Position numbers and translations under genes: made by a program. The notes under the pieces were generated by a model. That model ran no database searches and was not told the DNA's origin. It saw only the letters and a program-made list of their open reading frames with translations. Source: Clostridia bacterium (lineage in GTDB: Bacteria; Bacillota; Clostridia; TANB77; UBA1234). Taken from it: a DNA stretch of 9,067 nt. The stretch spans positions 1 to 9,067 of the forward strand of contig CAADXZ010000009.1 in the NCBI GenBank assembly GCA_900753135.1, in the 5' to 3' direction. Of this stretch, positions 1 to 6,502 are shown one piece after another; position 1 is the stretch's first letter; the number at the start of each line of letters is the position of its first letter.

Positions 1-129
1 TGGTGCTCCACCTCTCAAAATTGGAACTAATGTATCAATTTTAAGATTTTTTTCCTTTATTTTAAGAATAATGTTTCTAGCTCCATCATTTACTTCATTC
101 CATGACATATCATATACTTCATTAGCCAT
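1..129 (-). CDS. Phosphoribosyltransferase-like protein, N-terminal fragment (cut by window edge)
   Basis: The reading frame starts at ATG (129-127) and runs off the left edge, giving 43 residues. A GGGGGAAT ribosome binding site lies 5-8 bases upstream, which fixes the start. The fragment begins MANEVYDMSWNEVNDGAR and ends in VPILRGGAP at residues 35-43. A hydrophobic strand followed by RGG is typical of the pyrophosphate-binding loop of type I phosphoribosyltransferases. Its position about 35 residues in resembles the xanthine/guanine type (SRGG) more than uracil phosphoribosyltransferase, which has a similar VPILRAG but later in the chain. The catalytic PRPP loop is outside the window, so substrate and activity are not established. 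The gene follows the 191-residue gene on the same strand after about 107 bp, and no convincing terminator is visible in the gap. Confidence 0.6.
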   Translation of the reverse strand, partial: MANEVYDMSWNEVNDGARNIILKIKEKNLKIDTLVPILRGGAP

Positions 130-236
130 TTTGATTCCCCCACTTTTTAATATACAAGAAAACAAAAAATCATAAACTTCATGCTTTTCTATTTCCTTAA
201 ATCTTAAATCAGACTAATAAGTCCCTCTCATTCAAA

Positions 237-812
237 CTAAAAACCACTATAATTCACCGTGCAAATTGTTCCATTATAACTAACTTTTACAAGTATATTT
301 TCTGAATTTCTAGCCAAGAACAATACACCATCTTCTTTGCTTTTCTCACTCTTCGTGTACTCTGATTTTATTTCAGATATGTATTCTTTAACCTCTTTTT
401 CCGTGATATTCTTTAATTCAATTATTATATATGTTTCTCCTACTTCAACTGTATTTATTTTCCCTACTTCTGGTTTTTTAACTTTAGATATTAACTCAGT
501 ATCAGGCCAAATATCAGTACAAAGTTTCTTTTCAAACAAATTATAATCTTCTGGCTTTATTACTATTCCTTGTGATGTAAATTCAACATTGTCATAGCCA
601 TACAAATTATATAATTCAGCTTTTTCTTCTGGAGTTGGATCTAAATAATCTCTTACCATTTTTGTACTATCTGGACTTTTTACATCAGATGTTTGATTAG
701 TATAATCACTATAATTCTTTTCGGATTTAGAACTATTACTTGCAATAATTATTACTATAAGTAAAATAACCAATGCTCCAGCAAGTATCTTAAGTTTTTT
801 AATATCTTTCAT
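237..812 (-). CDS. Unrecognised single-pass membrane-anchored protein, 191 aa
   Basis: I do not recognise this protein. The start is ATG at 812-810: AGGAG sits 8 bases upstream, whereas the in-frame GTG at 821 lies only 2 bases from that AGGAG and is unlikely to be used. The N-terminus is basic (MKDIKKLK) and is followed by one hydrophobic helix at about residues 9-24 (ILAGALVILLIVIIIA). There is no lipobox cysteine, so it looks like an uncleaved signal anchor with the rest outside the membrane. A Ser/Asn-rich linker follows, then an acidic-basic mixed domain with two cysteines (in KKLCTD and GTICTV) that could form a disulfide. The start is 17 bp after the stop of the 457-residue gene and its Shine-Dalgarno abuts that stop, so the two are probably co-transcribed and translationally coupled. 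The stop is TAG. Confidence 0.75.
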   Translation of the reverse strand: MKDIKKLKILAGALVILLIVIIIASNSSKSEKNYSDYTNQTSDVKSPDSTKMVRDYLDPTPEEKAELYNLYGYDNVEFTSQGIVIKPEDYNLFEKKLCTDIWPDTELISKVKKPEVGKINTVEVGETYIIIELKNITEKEVKEYISEIKSEYTKSEKSKEDGVLFLARNSENILVKVSYNGTICTVNYSGF

Positions 813-829
813 AATCACCACTCCTCATT

Positions 830-2203
830 TTAATAAGGTTTTCTATTTTGATTAAAATGTATTTCGTCTTCACTGTTATCTATTGAATTTTCAATTATTT
901 TCTCAATAACTCTACTAGTAAGTGATATTGGATTCATGTCATGTTTTTGCTTATTGTATCCAAGTGTCAGCAAAGCACTTCCTACAACAGCTCTTTTTTC
1001 AGGTGCAACATCATTAAGAGCCTGTGCAACACCATCTATCATGTATGTAGTCATATAATCCGATGATTCATAAACACTAAGACCATTAACCTCTCCCGCT
1101 TCAGCTTTTTGAACATCTTCTGTAATATCAGGATTTTCGTCAACTTCTCCTTGTGTAGAAGTATCAATACTTGCTACACTAGAATCACCAACGTAATATG
1201 AATTTTCAATTCCATTGTTGTTAAAATCAGTATGGCAAGCAACTACAGTTCCCTCTATATTAATTGTTTTAGTTCTACTTAAAACATCTGCCTCGTCAAA
1301 TACCATTACGCCACGTTCATCAAATACTTCTTTTTGTTCAAAATCTCGGTCGTTAATTCTTCCTTGTGCTTCTGTTCCTGTTAATATTCCATCTTCCGAA
1401 TATACCAAACATTTCTCGTATTTATTTGAAAGTCCAGCAGACTGTTTCTCTAGAAGAACTGCTTCTGTTGTTGCAGCATTTAAACTTTCCATACACAAAT
1501 TGCATTTCCCTTGATATATTCTGTTTGATTCTTCAAAGCCTTTCGCTAAGCTAACAGCTTCCAGTGCTAATCCAGATAAGCGTTGTTGACACACCTGTAT
1601 TACTTGGCTATCTAATTTTTCACCATTTGCTATACATCTAGCAATCTCAAGTTTGGTTTGTTCCATTTGCAATAGTATTGCATTCTTTTTTGCCACATAT
1701 ATTGCAGCATTCATATCCATTGCATCTTTTGTTTTTTCAAGATCTGCACACTCTGAAAGTATCTTTTTTGCTTGTACATCTTTATCATACAATTGTTTTT
1801 TCTGTTCCATTACAATAACTTTCATTGGAACGATAGGTTTCTCATGTTCGCCTTGTGAAGTTTCTGGCTCTCCAACGTATTTACTTGTTACATCACTATA
1901 TTCTTTTGATGTTTTTGTTAAATCGCTTTTCGTACGTTCTATTTCGTCTCTTGTATCTTCATCTACTTCTTTGTGTTCTTTTTGTTCTATCGTACAAGTT
2001 TCAGGATTAAATTCAAGTCCAGTCTTCTCCAGTATTTCATCAATCTCTTCTTTTAGCTTGTTTAGCTCTTCAATCTTCGAATTTGCAAGAGACTCAATCC
2101 CTTCTGTTTTTTCAATTCCATCTCTTCCAACATCATTACGCATCTCATAATAGGCTGTTATTTTTGACTTTACTACTTCAAAATTCTCAAAATTTTCTTT
2201 CAT
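830..2203 (-). CDS. Unrecognised helical/coiled-coil protein, 457 aa, downstream of recR
   Basis: I do not recognise this family. The start ATG (2203-2201) has a perfect GGAGG six bases upstream. There is no signal peptide or membrane segment. Residues about 30-110 and 130-265 are rich in Glu, Lys and Leu and look like long helices or coiled coil, separated by a Pro/Gly-containing break at about 111-126. Eight cysteines are present, including a CNLC pair at 234-237. Residues 326-334 (DFNNNGIEN) resemble an Asp/Asn-rich calcium-binding loop, followed by an acidic stretch (about 354-372) and a C-terminal helical region (about 388-440). I see no WxG or LxG signature. It starts 18 bp after recR and is followed 17 bp later by the membrane-anchored 191-residue gene. 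The pair may therefore act together at the membrane, but that is inference from position only. Confidence 0.75.
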   Translation of the reverse strand: MKENFENFEVVKSKITAYYEMRNDVGRDGIEKTEGIESLANSKIEELNKLKEEIDEILEKTGLEFNPETCTIEQKEHKEVDEDTRDEIERTKSDLTKTSKEYSDVTSKYVGEPETSQGEHEKPIVPMKVIVMEQKKQLYDKDVQAKKILSECADLEKTKDAMDMNAAIYVAKKNAILLQMEQTKLEIARCIANGEKLDSQVIQVCQQRLSGLALEAVSLAKGFEESNRIYQGKCNLCMESLNAATTEAVLLEKQSAGLSNKYEKCLVYSEDGILTGTEAQGRINDRDFEQKEVFDERGVMVFDEADVLSRTKTINIEGTVVACHTDFNNNGIENSYYVGDSSVASIDTSTQGEVDENPDITEDVQKAEAGEVNGLSVYESSDYMTTYMIDGVAQALNDVAPEKRAVVGSALLTLGYNKQKHDMNPISLTSRVIEKIIENSIDNSEDEIHFNQNRKPY

Positions 2204-2221
2204 TCGTAACCTCCAAAAATT

Positions 2222-2818
2222 TTATAATTCGGTTCTGTTTTCAAGAGCTTTTGCAAGTGTTACCTCATCAACATATTCCAAATCTCCACCAATTGGTATA
2301 CCATGAGCTATTCTTGTAGTTTTAATATCAAAAGGTTTTACTAGTTTTGAAATATACATAGCTGTGGCTTCACCTTCTACATTTGGATTAGTAGCCAAAA
2401 TTAACTCCTTTACTTCACCTGTTCCTATTCTCGTCATTAATTCTTTAAGTTTTATATCATTAGGCCCCACTCCATTCATTGGAGATATAACACCATTTAA
2501 CACATGATAAACACCATTATACTCATGAGTTTTTTCAATTTGCACTATATCTCTCACATCTTCAACAACACAAATCACATCTTTATTTCTCTTAGGATTT
2601 GCACATATTGGACAAGGATCTGAATCAGTTATATTATTGCATACAGAGCAATACTTCAAATTTTTTCTTGTATCAACAACTACTTTTGCAAATTCTTCAC
2701 ATTCTTCAACTGGTTGATTAAGCATATAAAAAGCTAATCTAACAGCAGTTTTGTGTCCTATGCTAGGTAATTTTTCAAATTCTTCTATTAATTTTTCTAT
2801 TGATGCACTAAAGTTCAT
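2222..2818 (-). CDS. recR: Recombination mediator protein RecR
   Basis: RecR works with RecO (and RecF) to load RecA on SSB-coated single-stranded DNA during recombinational repair. The protein is 198 residues, the usual family length. In order one sees an N-terminal helix-hairpin-helix region ([14 protein letters not shown], residues 17-30), a four-cysteine zinc site (C57, C60, C69, C72 in CSVC...CPIC) and a Toprim domain from about residue 81 (VICVVED) through [10 protein letters not shown] (144-153). It ends with the typical [14 protein letters not shown] segment (171-184). The start ATG has AAGGAG 8 bases upstream. It lies downstream of ybaB and dnaX, as in most Firmicutes, after a 94-bp leader containing a palindrome. 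The next gene begins 18 bp after its stop. Confidence 0.97.
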   Translation of the reverse strand: MNFSASIEKLIEEFEKLPSIGHKTAVRLAFYMLNQPVEECEEFAKVVVDTRKNLKYCSVCNNITDSDPCPICANPKRNKDVICVVEDVRDIVQIEKTHEYNGVYHVLNGVISPMNGVGPNDIKLKELMTRIGTGEVKELILATNPNVEGEATAMYISKLVKPFDIKTTRIAHGIPIGGDLEYVDEVTLAKALENRTEL

Positions 2819-2838
2819 CTTACTTACTCCTTAGTTCT

Positions 2839-2861
2839 ATATTAATTTTAAAAATTAATAT
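2839..2861. repeat. AT-rich 23-bp palindrome in the recR leader
   Basis: Two 11-bp arms (ATATTAATTTT and its complement) flank a single central base, giving a perfect inverted repeat. It lies 21 bp upstream of the recR start codon, just before the Shine-Dalgarno, in the only sizeable gap of the dnaX-ybaB-recR run. It could form a weak AT hairpin in the mRNA or serve as a protein binding site. No T-tract follows on the minus strand, so it is not a standard terminator. Confidence 0.5.
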
Positions 2862-2912
2862 CCAGTATATTCTAATCAACCTTCTTTTGAAGAACAATAA
2901 AAAAGCCAAATT

Positions 2913-3257
2913 TTAGAACAAACCGTTAAAGCCAGAAGGTATATTAAATTTACCCATCTCACCTTCAGCAATTTCTTCTGCCTTTTTAATTCCCTCATTT
3001 ACAGCTGTCATAATCAAATCTTCTAGCATTTCAACATCATCTTTATCTACAACATCAGGATTAATTTTTATAGACTTTATCAATCTTTTTCCATTCATCT
3101 TTAATGTTATTGCACCGCCACCACTTGTAATTTCAAACTCTTTCTCCTCTATTTCTGCTTGAGTTTTCATCATATCCTCTTGCATTTTCTTTGCTTGTTT
3201 AAGCAATTGATTCATATTTCCTCCACCCATTCCTGGATATCCATTAAATCTTGCCAT
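2913..3257 (-). CDS. ybaB: Nucleoid-associated protein YbaB/EbfC
   Basis: This small DNA-binding protein (EbfC/YaaK/YbaB family) forms tweezer-like dimers and is encoded between dnaX and recR across bacteria. The product is 114 residues, close to the family norm. Recognisable features are the Gly/Met-rich start (GYPGMGGGNMNQLLKQAKKMQ), a charged helix, and the conserved ITSGGGAITLKMNGK core at about residues 44-58. Then come IKINPDVVD and DVEMLEDLIMTAVNEG (residues 75-90), and a Gly/Pro/Phe tail. The start ATG has a purine-rich AGGAAAGGAAG upstream. It begins 20 bp after dnaX, so it is probably co-transcribed with it. Stop TAA. Confidence 0.95.
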   Translation of the reverse strand: MARFNGYPGMGGGNMNQLLKQAKKMQEDMMKTQAEIEEKEFEITSGGGAITLKMNGKRLIKSIKINPDVVDKDDVEMLEDLIMTAVNEGIKKAEEIAEGEMGKFNIPSGFNGLF

Positions 3258-3277
3258 TTTAATCTTCCTTTCCTCTT

Positions 3278-4675
3278 TTAAAATACATATTTTATTTTCA
3301 TTTCTTTATTCAAAGCATTTTTTACAGTTTCTTTTATTATAATTTTACTTTCTTCCTTTTGCATATACTGTTTGTTAATATCATCTATAGCTTTGCTAAA
3401 TTCGATATGAACGAGTTCATCATCAACTTGTTTAAATTCAGCATTTGAAAGAATTGTATGCATTATCATTTTATGATTTTCTTTTAATGCTGCCAACACT
3501 TTTTCTTTTAGAGTATTAGTCTGCTTTGGCTTTTCAACTTCTTGTGAAAAAGTACTATTAGATTCGTTTTTTGTAATCGTTTTATTATTGCTAGTTTCTC
3601 CTTGCAAAGCAATCTTTATAAGCCCAGCCTCAAATATAACTTCTCTATCACTTGCCCACTTCATATTATTTTGAAGTGTTGACAAATCAGTAATTAAACT
3701 AAGCAACCTTTCTTTTGAAGCTTTATTTACAAGTTGTTTCATTCTTTCTTTTTCTTCATCCTTATAAACAACTAAATCCTCAGAAATCTCAAGCATTAAA
3801 AGATCTCTTATAAATTTAATTTCTTCCCAAGTAAACACTTCAATGTCTTTACCATCATTTATAATTTTCTCTGCATCCTGTAAAATCTTGCTAGCATTAT
3901 TCAATAACAAATCCGTTGAAATGTCAATTAAATAATCAAATTCTGGTATTCCAACTAATTCTCTTATTTTATCTTCTGTTATTTTTTGTTCACCATCTGC
4001 AATGCATCTTTCCAAAATACTTATAGCATCACGCATCGCTCCATCAGACATCTTTGCAATTATTTTTAATGCAGCATCTTCAATTTCTATATTTGATTCA
4101 TTACAAATTATATTTAATCTTTTAATTATATTTTCGATTGATATTCTCTTAAAATCAAATCTTTGACATCTAGATAATATTGTAACCGGCAACTTTTGAG
4201 GCTCTGTTGTTGCAAGTATAAAAATAACATGCTTTGGTGGCTCTTCCAATGTCTTTAGCAGAGCATTAAAAGCACCTGTAGATAACATGTGTACCTCGTC
4301 TATTATATATACTCTATACTTTGCAGTTGTTGGAATAAATTCAACTTCTTCTCTTATATCTCTTATGTTATCAACACCATTATTAGAAGCAGCATCTATT
4401 TCACTAATATCAATTAAATTTCCCTCAAGCGCCTGCTTACATATTTCGCATTCATTACAAGGCTCACCATCTACTGGATGCAAGCAATTCACAGCTCTTG
4501 ATAAAATTTTTGCAGTACTAGTCTTACCACTACCTCTGCCTCCACTAAAAAGATAAGCATGTGCAATTCTACCGCTCTTAATTTGATTTCTTATCGTTTG
4601 TGTTATATGTTCTTGTCCAACAACATCTTCGAAACGTTGTGGTCTAAATTTTCTATATAAGGCTACATATGCCAT
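3278..4675 (-). CDS. dnaX: DNA polymerase III subunit gamma/tau (clamp loader ATPase)
   Basis: DnaX is the AAA+ motor of the replicative clamp loader. The N-terminus MAYVALYRKFRPQRFEDVVGQ is diagnostic. Walker A is GGRGSGKT at residues 45-52. A zinc module has C64, C73, C76 and C79. Walker B is IIDEVHM at 124-130, sensor 1 follows as ILATTEP, and SRC with the arginine finger sits at 168-170. The AAA+ and lid regions are followed by the helical collar. The C-terminal tail is short and charged, and the 465-residue total is shorter than the 563 residues of B. subtilis DnaX, so the tau-specific part is reduced. I saw no obvious A-rich frameshift heptamer. The start codon follows AAGGTAGGTGAG. The gene lies directly downstream of the SRP RNA and its terminator, and I could not assign a convincing separate promoter in the 68-bp gap. 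Confidence 0.97.
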   Translation of the reverse strand: MAYVALYRKFRPQRFEDVVGQEHITQTIRNQIKSGRIAHAYLFSGGRGSGKTSTAKILSRAVNCLHPVDGEPCNECEICKQALEGNLIDISEIDAASNNGVDNIRDIREEVEFIPTTAKYRVYIIDEVHMLSTGAFNALLKTLEEPPKHVIFILATTEPQKLPVTILSRCQRFDFKRISIENIIKRLNIICNESNIEIEDAALKIIAKMSDGAMRDAISILERCIADGEQKITEDKIRELVGIPEFDYLIDISTDLLLNNASKILQDAEKIINDGKDIEVFTWEEIKFIRDLLMLEISEDLVVYKDEEKERMKQLVNKASKERLLSLITDLSTLQNNMKWASDREVIFEAGLIKIALQGETSNNKTITKNESNSTFSQEVEKPKQTNTLKEKVLAALKENHKMIMHTILSNAEFKQVDDELVHIEFSKAIDDINKQYMQKEESKIIIKETVKNALNKEMKIKYVF

Positions 4676-4733
4676 ATACTCACCTACCTTAAGTCTATCT
4701 ATTTATATCTTTACTAACATTTTTGTATCATGT

Positions 4734-4743
4734 AAAAACAAAA
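4734..4743 (-). terminator. Terminator of ffs: SRP RNA closing stem plus T-tract
   Basis: On the minus strand the closing stem of the SRP RNA (4744-4753 paired with 4862-4871) is followed directly by TTTTGTTTTT. The RNA's own terminal helix therefore doubles as an intrinsic terminator. Leaky read-through into dnaX is possible. Confidence 0.6.
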
Positions 4744-4871
4744 TACCGTAAAACATACTTGTATGAATGGTGTATCACACAAAAGTAACTACTTATTGCT
4801 GCTTCCTTCCGGACCTGACAAGGTTCATAGCCTTTCATTGCACACCACTCATGCAAATATATTTTACGGTA
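4744..4871 (-). ncRNA. ffs: Signal recognition particle RNA, small (4.5S-like) bacterial type
   Basis: This is the RNA scaffold of the signal recognition particle, which binds Ffh and targets membrane proteins to the Sec machinery. On the minus strand the universal Ffh-binding apex reads GTCAGGTCCGGAAGGAAGCA, with the GGAA tetraloop and asymmetric internal loop. The ends pair perfectly over 10 bp (TACCGTAAAA with TTTTACGGTA). An inner helix of 11 pairs (ATGAGTGGTGT with ACACCATTCAT, one G-U) continues the rod. The closed length is about 128 nt with no room for an Alu domain, so this is the small form rather than the long SRP RNA of Bacillus. Two consensus promoters lie immediately upstream, and the nearer one places the start at the first base of the closing stem. 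Its position before dnaX matches the conserved Firmicutes order. Confidence 0.95.
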
Positions 4872-4873
4872 TG

Positions 4874-4902
4874 ATTATATACTTTTTTTATCTTTAAGAC
4901 AA
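4874..4902 (-). promoter_or_regulatory. Proximal sigma-A-type promoter of ffs
   Basis: On the minus strand TTGTCT (4902-4897) and a perfect TATAAT (4879-4874) are separated by exactly 17 bp. Transcription would start at or very near 4871, the first base of the SRP RNA closing stem. Confidence 0.8.
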
Positions 4903-4906
4903 GCTT

Positions 4907-4935
4907 ATTATAGCATAATGTTAGAATACTGTAAA
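4907..4935 (-). promoter_or_regulatory. Distal sigma-A-type promoter of ffs
   Basis: On the minus strand TTTACA (4935-4930), a 17-bp spacer and TATAAT (4912-4907) with an extended -10 TG one base upstream. It would give a 5' extended precursor of about 30 nt. Its -35 begins only about 10 bp after the stop of the 35-codon ORF. Confidence 0.7.
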
Positions 4936-4944
4936 GAGTATTTT

Positions 4945-5052
4945 TTAAGCACTTGCAAATCTAGCTCTAAACTTATTCCAAATCGTTTTAATCTTATTTA
5001 AAATAGTATTTTTATATATAGCAACAGCAAGTTTTTCTTTTTTCTTGTCCAT
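4945..5052 (-). CDS. Putative 35-residue basic small protein, adjoining the 341-aa gene
   Basis: An ATG at 5052-5050 follows the TAA of the 341-residue gene without a single base between them (TAAATG). It opens 35 codons ending in TAA. The product begins MDKKKEKLAVAIYKN and ends NKFRARFASA. It has ten Lys/Arg and two acidic residues. Hydrophobic positions I17, I21, I24, F28 and F32 fall on one face of a helix, so it looks like a basic amphipathic helix. No good Shine-Dalgarno lies at the normal distance (AAAGAG is about 16 bases up), so expression would rely on termination-reinitiation from the upstream gene. I do not recognise a family. It could be chance, but the exact junction, the helical pattern and the position before the ffs promoter favour a real small gene. 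Confidence 0.5.
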   Translation of the reverse strand: MDKKKEKLAVAIYKNTILNKIKTIWNKFRARFASA

Positions 5053-6078
5053 TTAGTCTATATAATACTCTTTTGCGTCTAAAGGAGTAACTATAATTGC
5101 TCCATTTATGTAAAACACTCCTTGTTCATCATAAGTAATGTTTAACGTATACTTGCTCTCCTTAGATATAGTAACAATCCAGTCTATTAAATCTCTGTTT
5201 TTTATAACTTTTAAATATGAAGATAAGTTATCTTCAAATTCTTTTTTTATCTCTGGCGACACATTATTGTTGTACATTTCACTTATGATATCTCTTCTAT
5301 CAGTAGTGTTTATAACATTTCTAAAGAAATGATATGCATCAATCACTGCATTTTGATATGATGTTGCCGTTTCTTCATCATTAATCTTTATATCTGTTCC
5401 ATCCACAGTTATAAATCCATCTTTAATATTGAATTTCCCTTTAAAATATGAAGATATGTTACTTATAGTTGCAATCATTCTTTTATCTTTGCTTAACTTT
5501 AAAACAGCATCATAATTATTCAAAAACACCTTTTTGTCAACGTTAATATTGGTATAAAAATCTTTTATATCTAACAATTCTTCATATATTTTCTTTGCTT
5601 CATCTATTGTTTCAAATTCTATATTGAAAGGTTCAACTCTAAATTTATTATCATTCACATGCTTTAAATATATTCCGCATTCGCTAAATTTAGATACCTT
5701 TAATATTTCTTTTATATAATCTTTTCTTGGAATATATTGTGATTTCACATAGTATTCTGCAGATTCTCCAGTAATAAGATAATAAATGTATCTCTTTATC
5801 AACAATTCGTCTGCATTAGCTAAATATCTCTTTTCACCATCTATAAAATAAAACCAAAACACAGGTTTTGACAACTTTTCAAGTAATATGTTGTAAACAG
5901 TAATGTCAGCTGGCAAACCGGCTTTGTATAGCAAAACATAAACATCCATCCATCTTGGCTCATTTAAATTATTGTCTAAAGTCGACGTAAGCTTAAAAAA
6001 ATCCAATTTAACATATTCATAATTCATTAATCCAAGTAAACGTCTTTTTTCTTCTCTAAGCATATTCTCTTGTGCCAT
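5053..6078 (-). CDS. Unrecognised protein, 341 aa
   Basis: I do not recognise this protein. The start ATG (6078-6076) is preceded by AAAGGTGGTGGG, a strong ribosome binding site, and a TATAAT lies about 25 bp upstream of the codon. There is no signal peptide or clear membrane helix. The N-terminus is charged (MAQENMLREEKRRLL), and the remainder is a mixed alpha/beta protein rich in Lys, Asp, Tyr and Ile. It includes aromatic patches such as KPVFWFYFIDG (about residues 71-81). A possible repeated theme occurs late: KDGFITVDGTDIKIND around residues 219-234 and EQGVFYINGAIIVTP around 318-332, both beta-strand-turn-strand. The 35-codon ORF abuts its stop, and the ffs promoters follow. It interrupts the usual tadA-ffs adjacency. 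It is transcribed divergently from the Lys/Ala-rich gene across a 424-bp region with MarR-type operators. Confidence 0.8.
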   Translation of the reverse strand: MAQENMLREEKRRLLGLMNYEYVKLDFFKLTSTLDNNLNEPRWMDVYVLLYKAGLPADITVYNILLEKLSKPVFWFYFIDGEKRYLANADELLIKRYIYYLITGESAEYYVKSQYIPRKDYIKEILKVSKFSECGIYLKHVNDNKFRVEPFNIEFETIDEAKKIYEELLDIKDFYTNINVDKKVFLNNYDAVLKLSKDKRMIATISNISSYFKGKFNIKDGFITVDGTDIKINDEETATSYQNAVIDAYHFFRNVINTTDRRDIISEMYNNNVSPEIKKEFEDNLSSYLKVIKNRDLIDWIVTISKESKYTLNITYDEQGVFYINGAIIVTPLDAKEYYID

Positions 6079-6102
6079 ACACCCACCACCTTTACAAAGG
6101 GA

Positions 6103-6108
6103 ATTATA
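6103..6108 (-). promoter_or_regulatory. Probable -10 element of the 341-aa gene
   Basis: A perfect TATAAT on the minus strand lies 25 bp before the ATG. At 17 bp upstream the -35 hexamer is poor (TAGCAT), so the promoter may be weak or need an activator. Confidence 0.4.
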
Positions 6109-6147
6109 TTACAAAACATATAAAAATGCTAGTACATATTTAAGTTT

Positions 6148-6225
6148 TTAGTCAAAATATTTCCAAAGCTTTTCAATTGGACCTAGTAAAAACAATCTTT
6201 TAATATTCTTTTTAATCAATGCCAT
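6148..6225 (-). CDS. Doubtful 25-residue basic small ORF
   Basis: An ATG at 6225-6223 opens 25 codons (beginning MALIKKNIKRLFLLG, ending IEKLWKYFD) and stops at TAA. Like the 35-residue ORF it is basic and could form an amphipathic helix. No proper Shine-Dalgarno is visible (only TTAGAA before the ATG) and the length is within chance expectation, so it is listed only as a possibility. Confidence 0.2.
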   Translation of the reverse strand: MALIKKNIKRLFLLGPIEKLWKYFD

Positions 6226-6337
6226 TTCTAATTTATAATACGAAAAACAAAATTTGTTTTAAAAAAGTATAATTTTTTTATTTTCACATTATTAAGTAAC
6301 TATTTGTAATATGCAATTGTATGTAGCAACATATAAA

Positions 6338-6364
6338 TTAGTATACTAATGATTAGGCTACTAA
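6338..6364. promoter_or_regulatory. Tandem MarR-type operator pair upstream of the Lys/Ala-rich gene
   Basis: Two 12-bp sites, TTAGTATACTAA (6338-6349, perfect palindrome) and TTAGGCTACTAA (6353-6364), are separated by 3 bp, so their centres are 15 bp apart. The first is identical over 15 bases (AATTAGTATACTAAT) to the operator at the marR promoter, where a second site also sits with exactly 3 bp between. The outer half-sites TTAG and CTAA match the known SlyA/RovA (MarR family) consensus TTAGCAAGCTAA. The pair lies about 35 bp upstream of the best promoter of the Lys/Ala gene. The first core also contains TATACT, which with TTGTAT (6317-6322, 19-bp spacer) could be a second, poorly spaced promoter. 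Confidence 0.75.
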
Positions 6365-6398
6365 CTTTATATGTAATAAAATTTTTTTCGATTTTCTA

Positions 6399-6427
6399 TT
6401 GCAAATAATTACAAAATTAGTTATATT
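6399..6427 (+). promoter_or_regulatory. Probable promoter of the Lys/Ala-rich gene
   Basis: TTGCAA (6399-6404), a 17-bp spacer and TATATT (6422-6427). Transcription would start near 6434, leaving a leader of about 70 nt before the ATG. The MarR-type operators are upstream of it, not overlapping. Confidence 0.55.
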
Positions 6428-6502
6428 CTAATTATGGTATTGAACTTCATGATTTAATATAAAGCTTAGTTCAAGTTTTACAAAAGAAGGGGGGCACATA
6501 AA

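Larger units (their letters stand above)
6079..6502. other. 424-bp divergent intergenic region between the 341-aa and Lys/Ala-rich genes
   Basis: This is very AT-rich non-coding DNA between two divergent genes. From left to right it holds a -10 for the 341-residue gene (6103-6108) and a doubtful 25-codon minus-strand ORF (6148-6225). Next is a short inverted repeat of AAAACAAA with its complement (about 6244-6260). Then come a pair of TTAG-N4-CTAA sites (6338-6364) and a consensus-spaced promoter for the Lys/Ala-rich gene (6399-6427). The last 75 bases are an untranslated leader ending in AAGGGGGG before the ATG. Its length is unusual for a compact Firmicutes genome and suggests dense regulation. 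Confidence 0.7.

Noticed and set aside
1653..2150. Plus-strand open frame of 165 codons inside the 457-aa gene
   Set aside because: Ser/Phe-rich composition typical of an antisense shadow, no ribosome binding site, and fully inside a well-supported gene on the other strand.
3278..4675. Programmed frameshift in dnaX producing a short gamma form
   Set aside because: No clear A AAA AAG slippery heptamer with a flanking Shine-Dalgarno or hairpin was found in the coding strand.
4918..4946. Hairpin AATACT-GTAAAG-AGTATT followed by T on the plus strand, resembling a terminator
   Set aside because: No plus-strand gene leads into it, the stem is only 6 bp, and the sequence is part of the distal ffs promoter.
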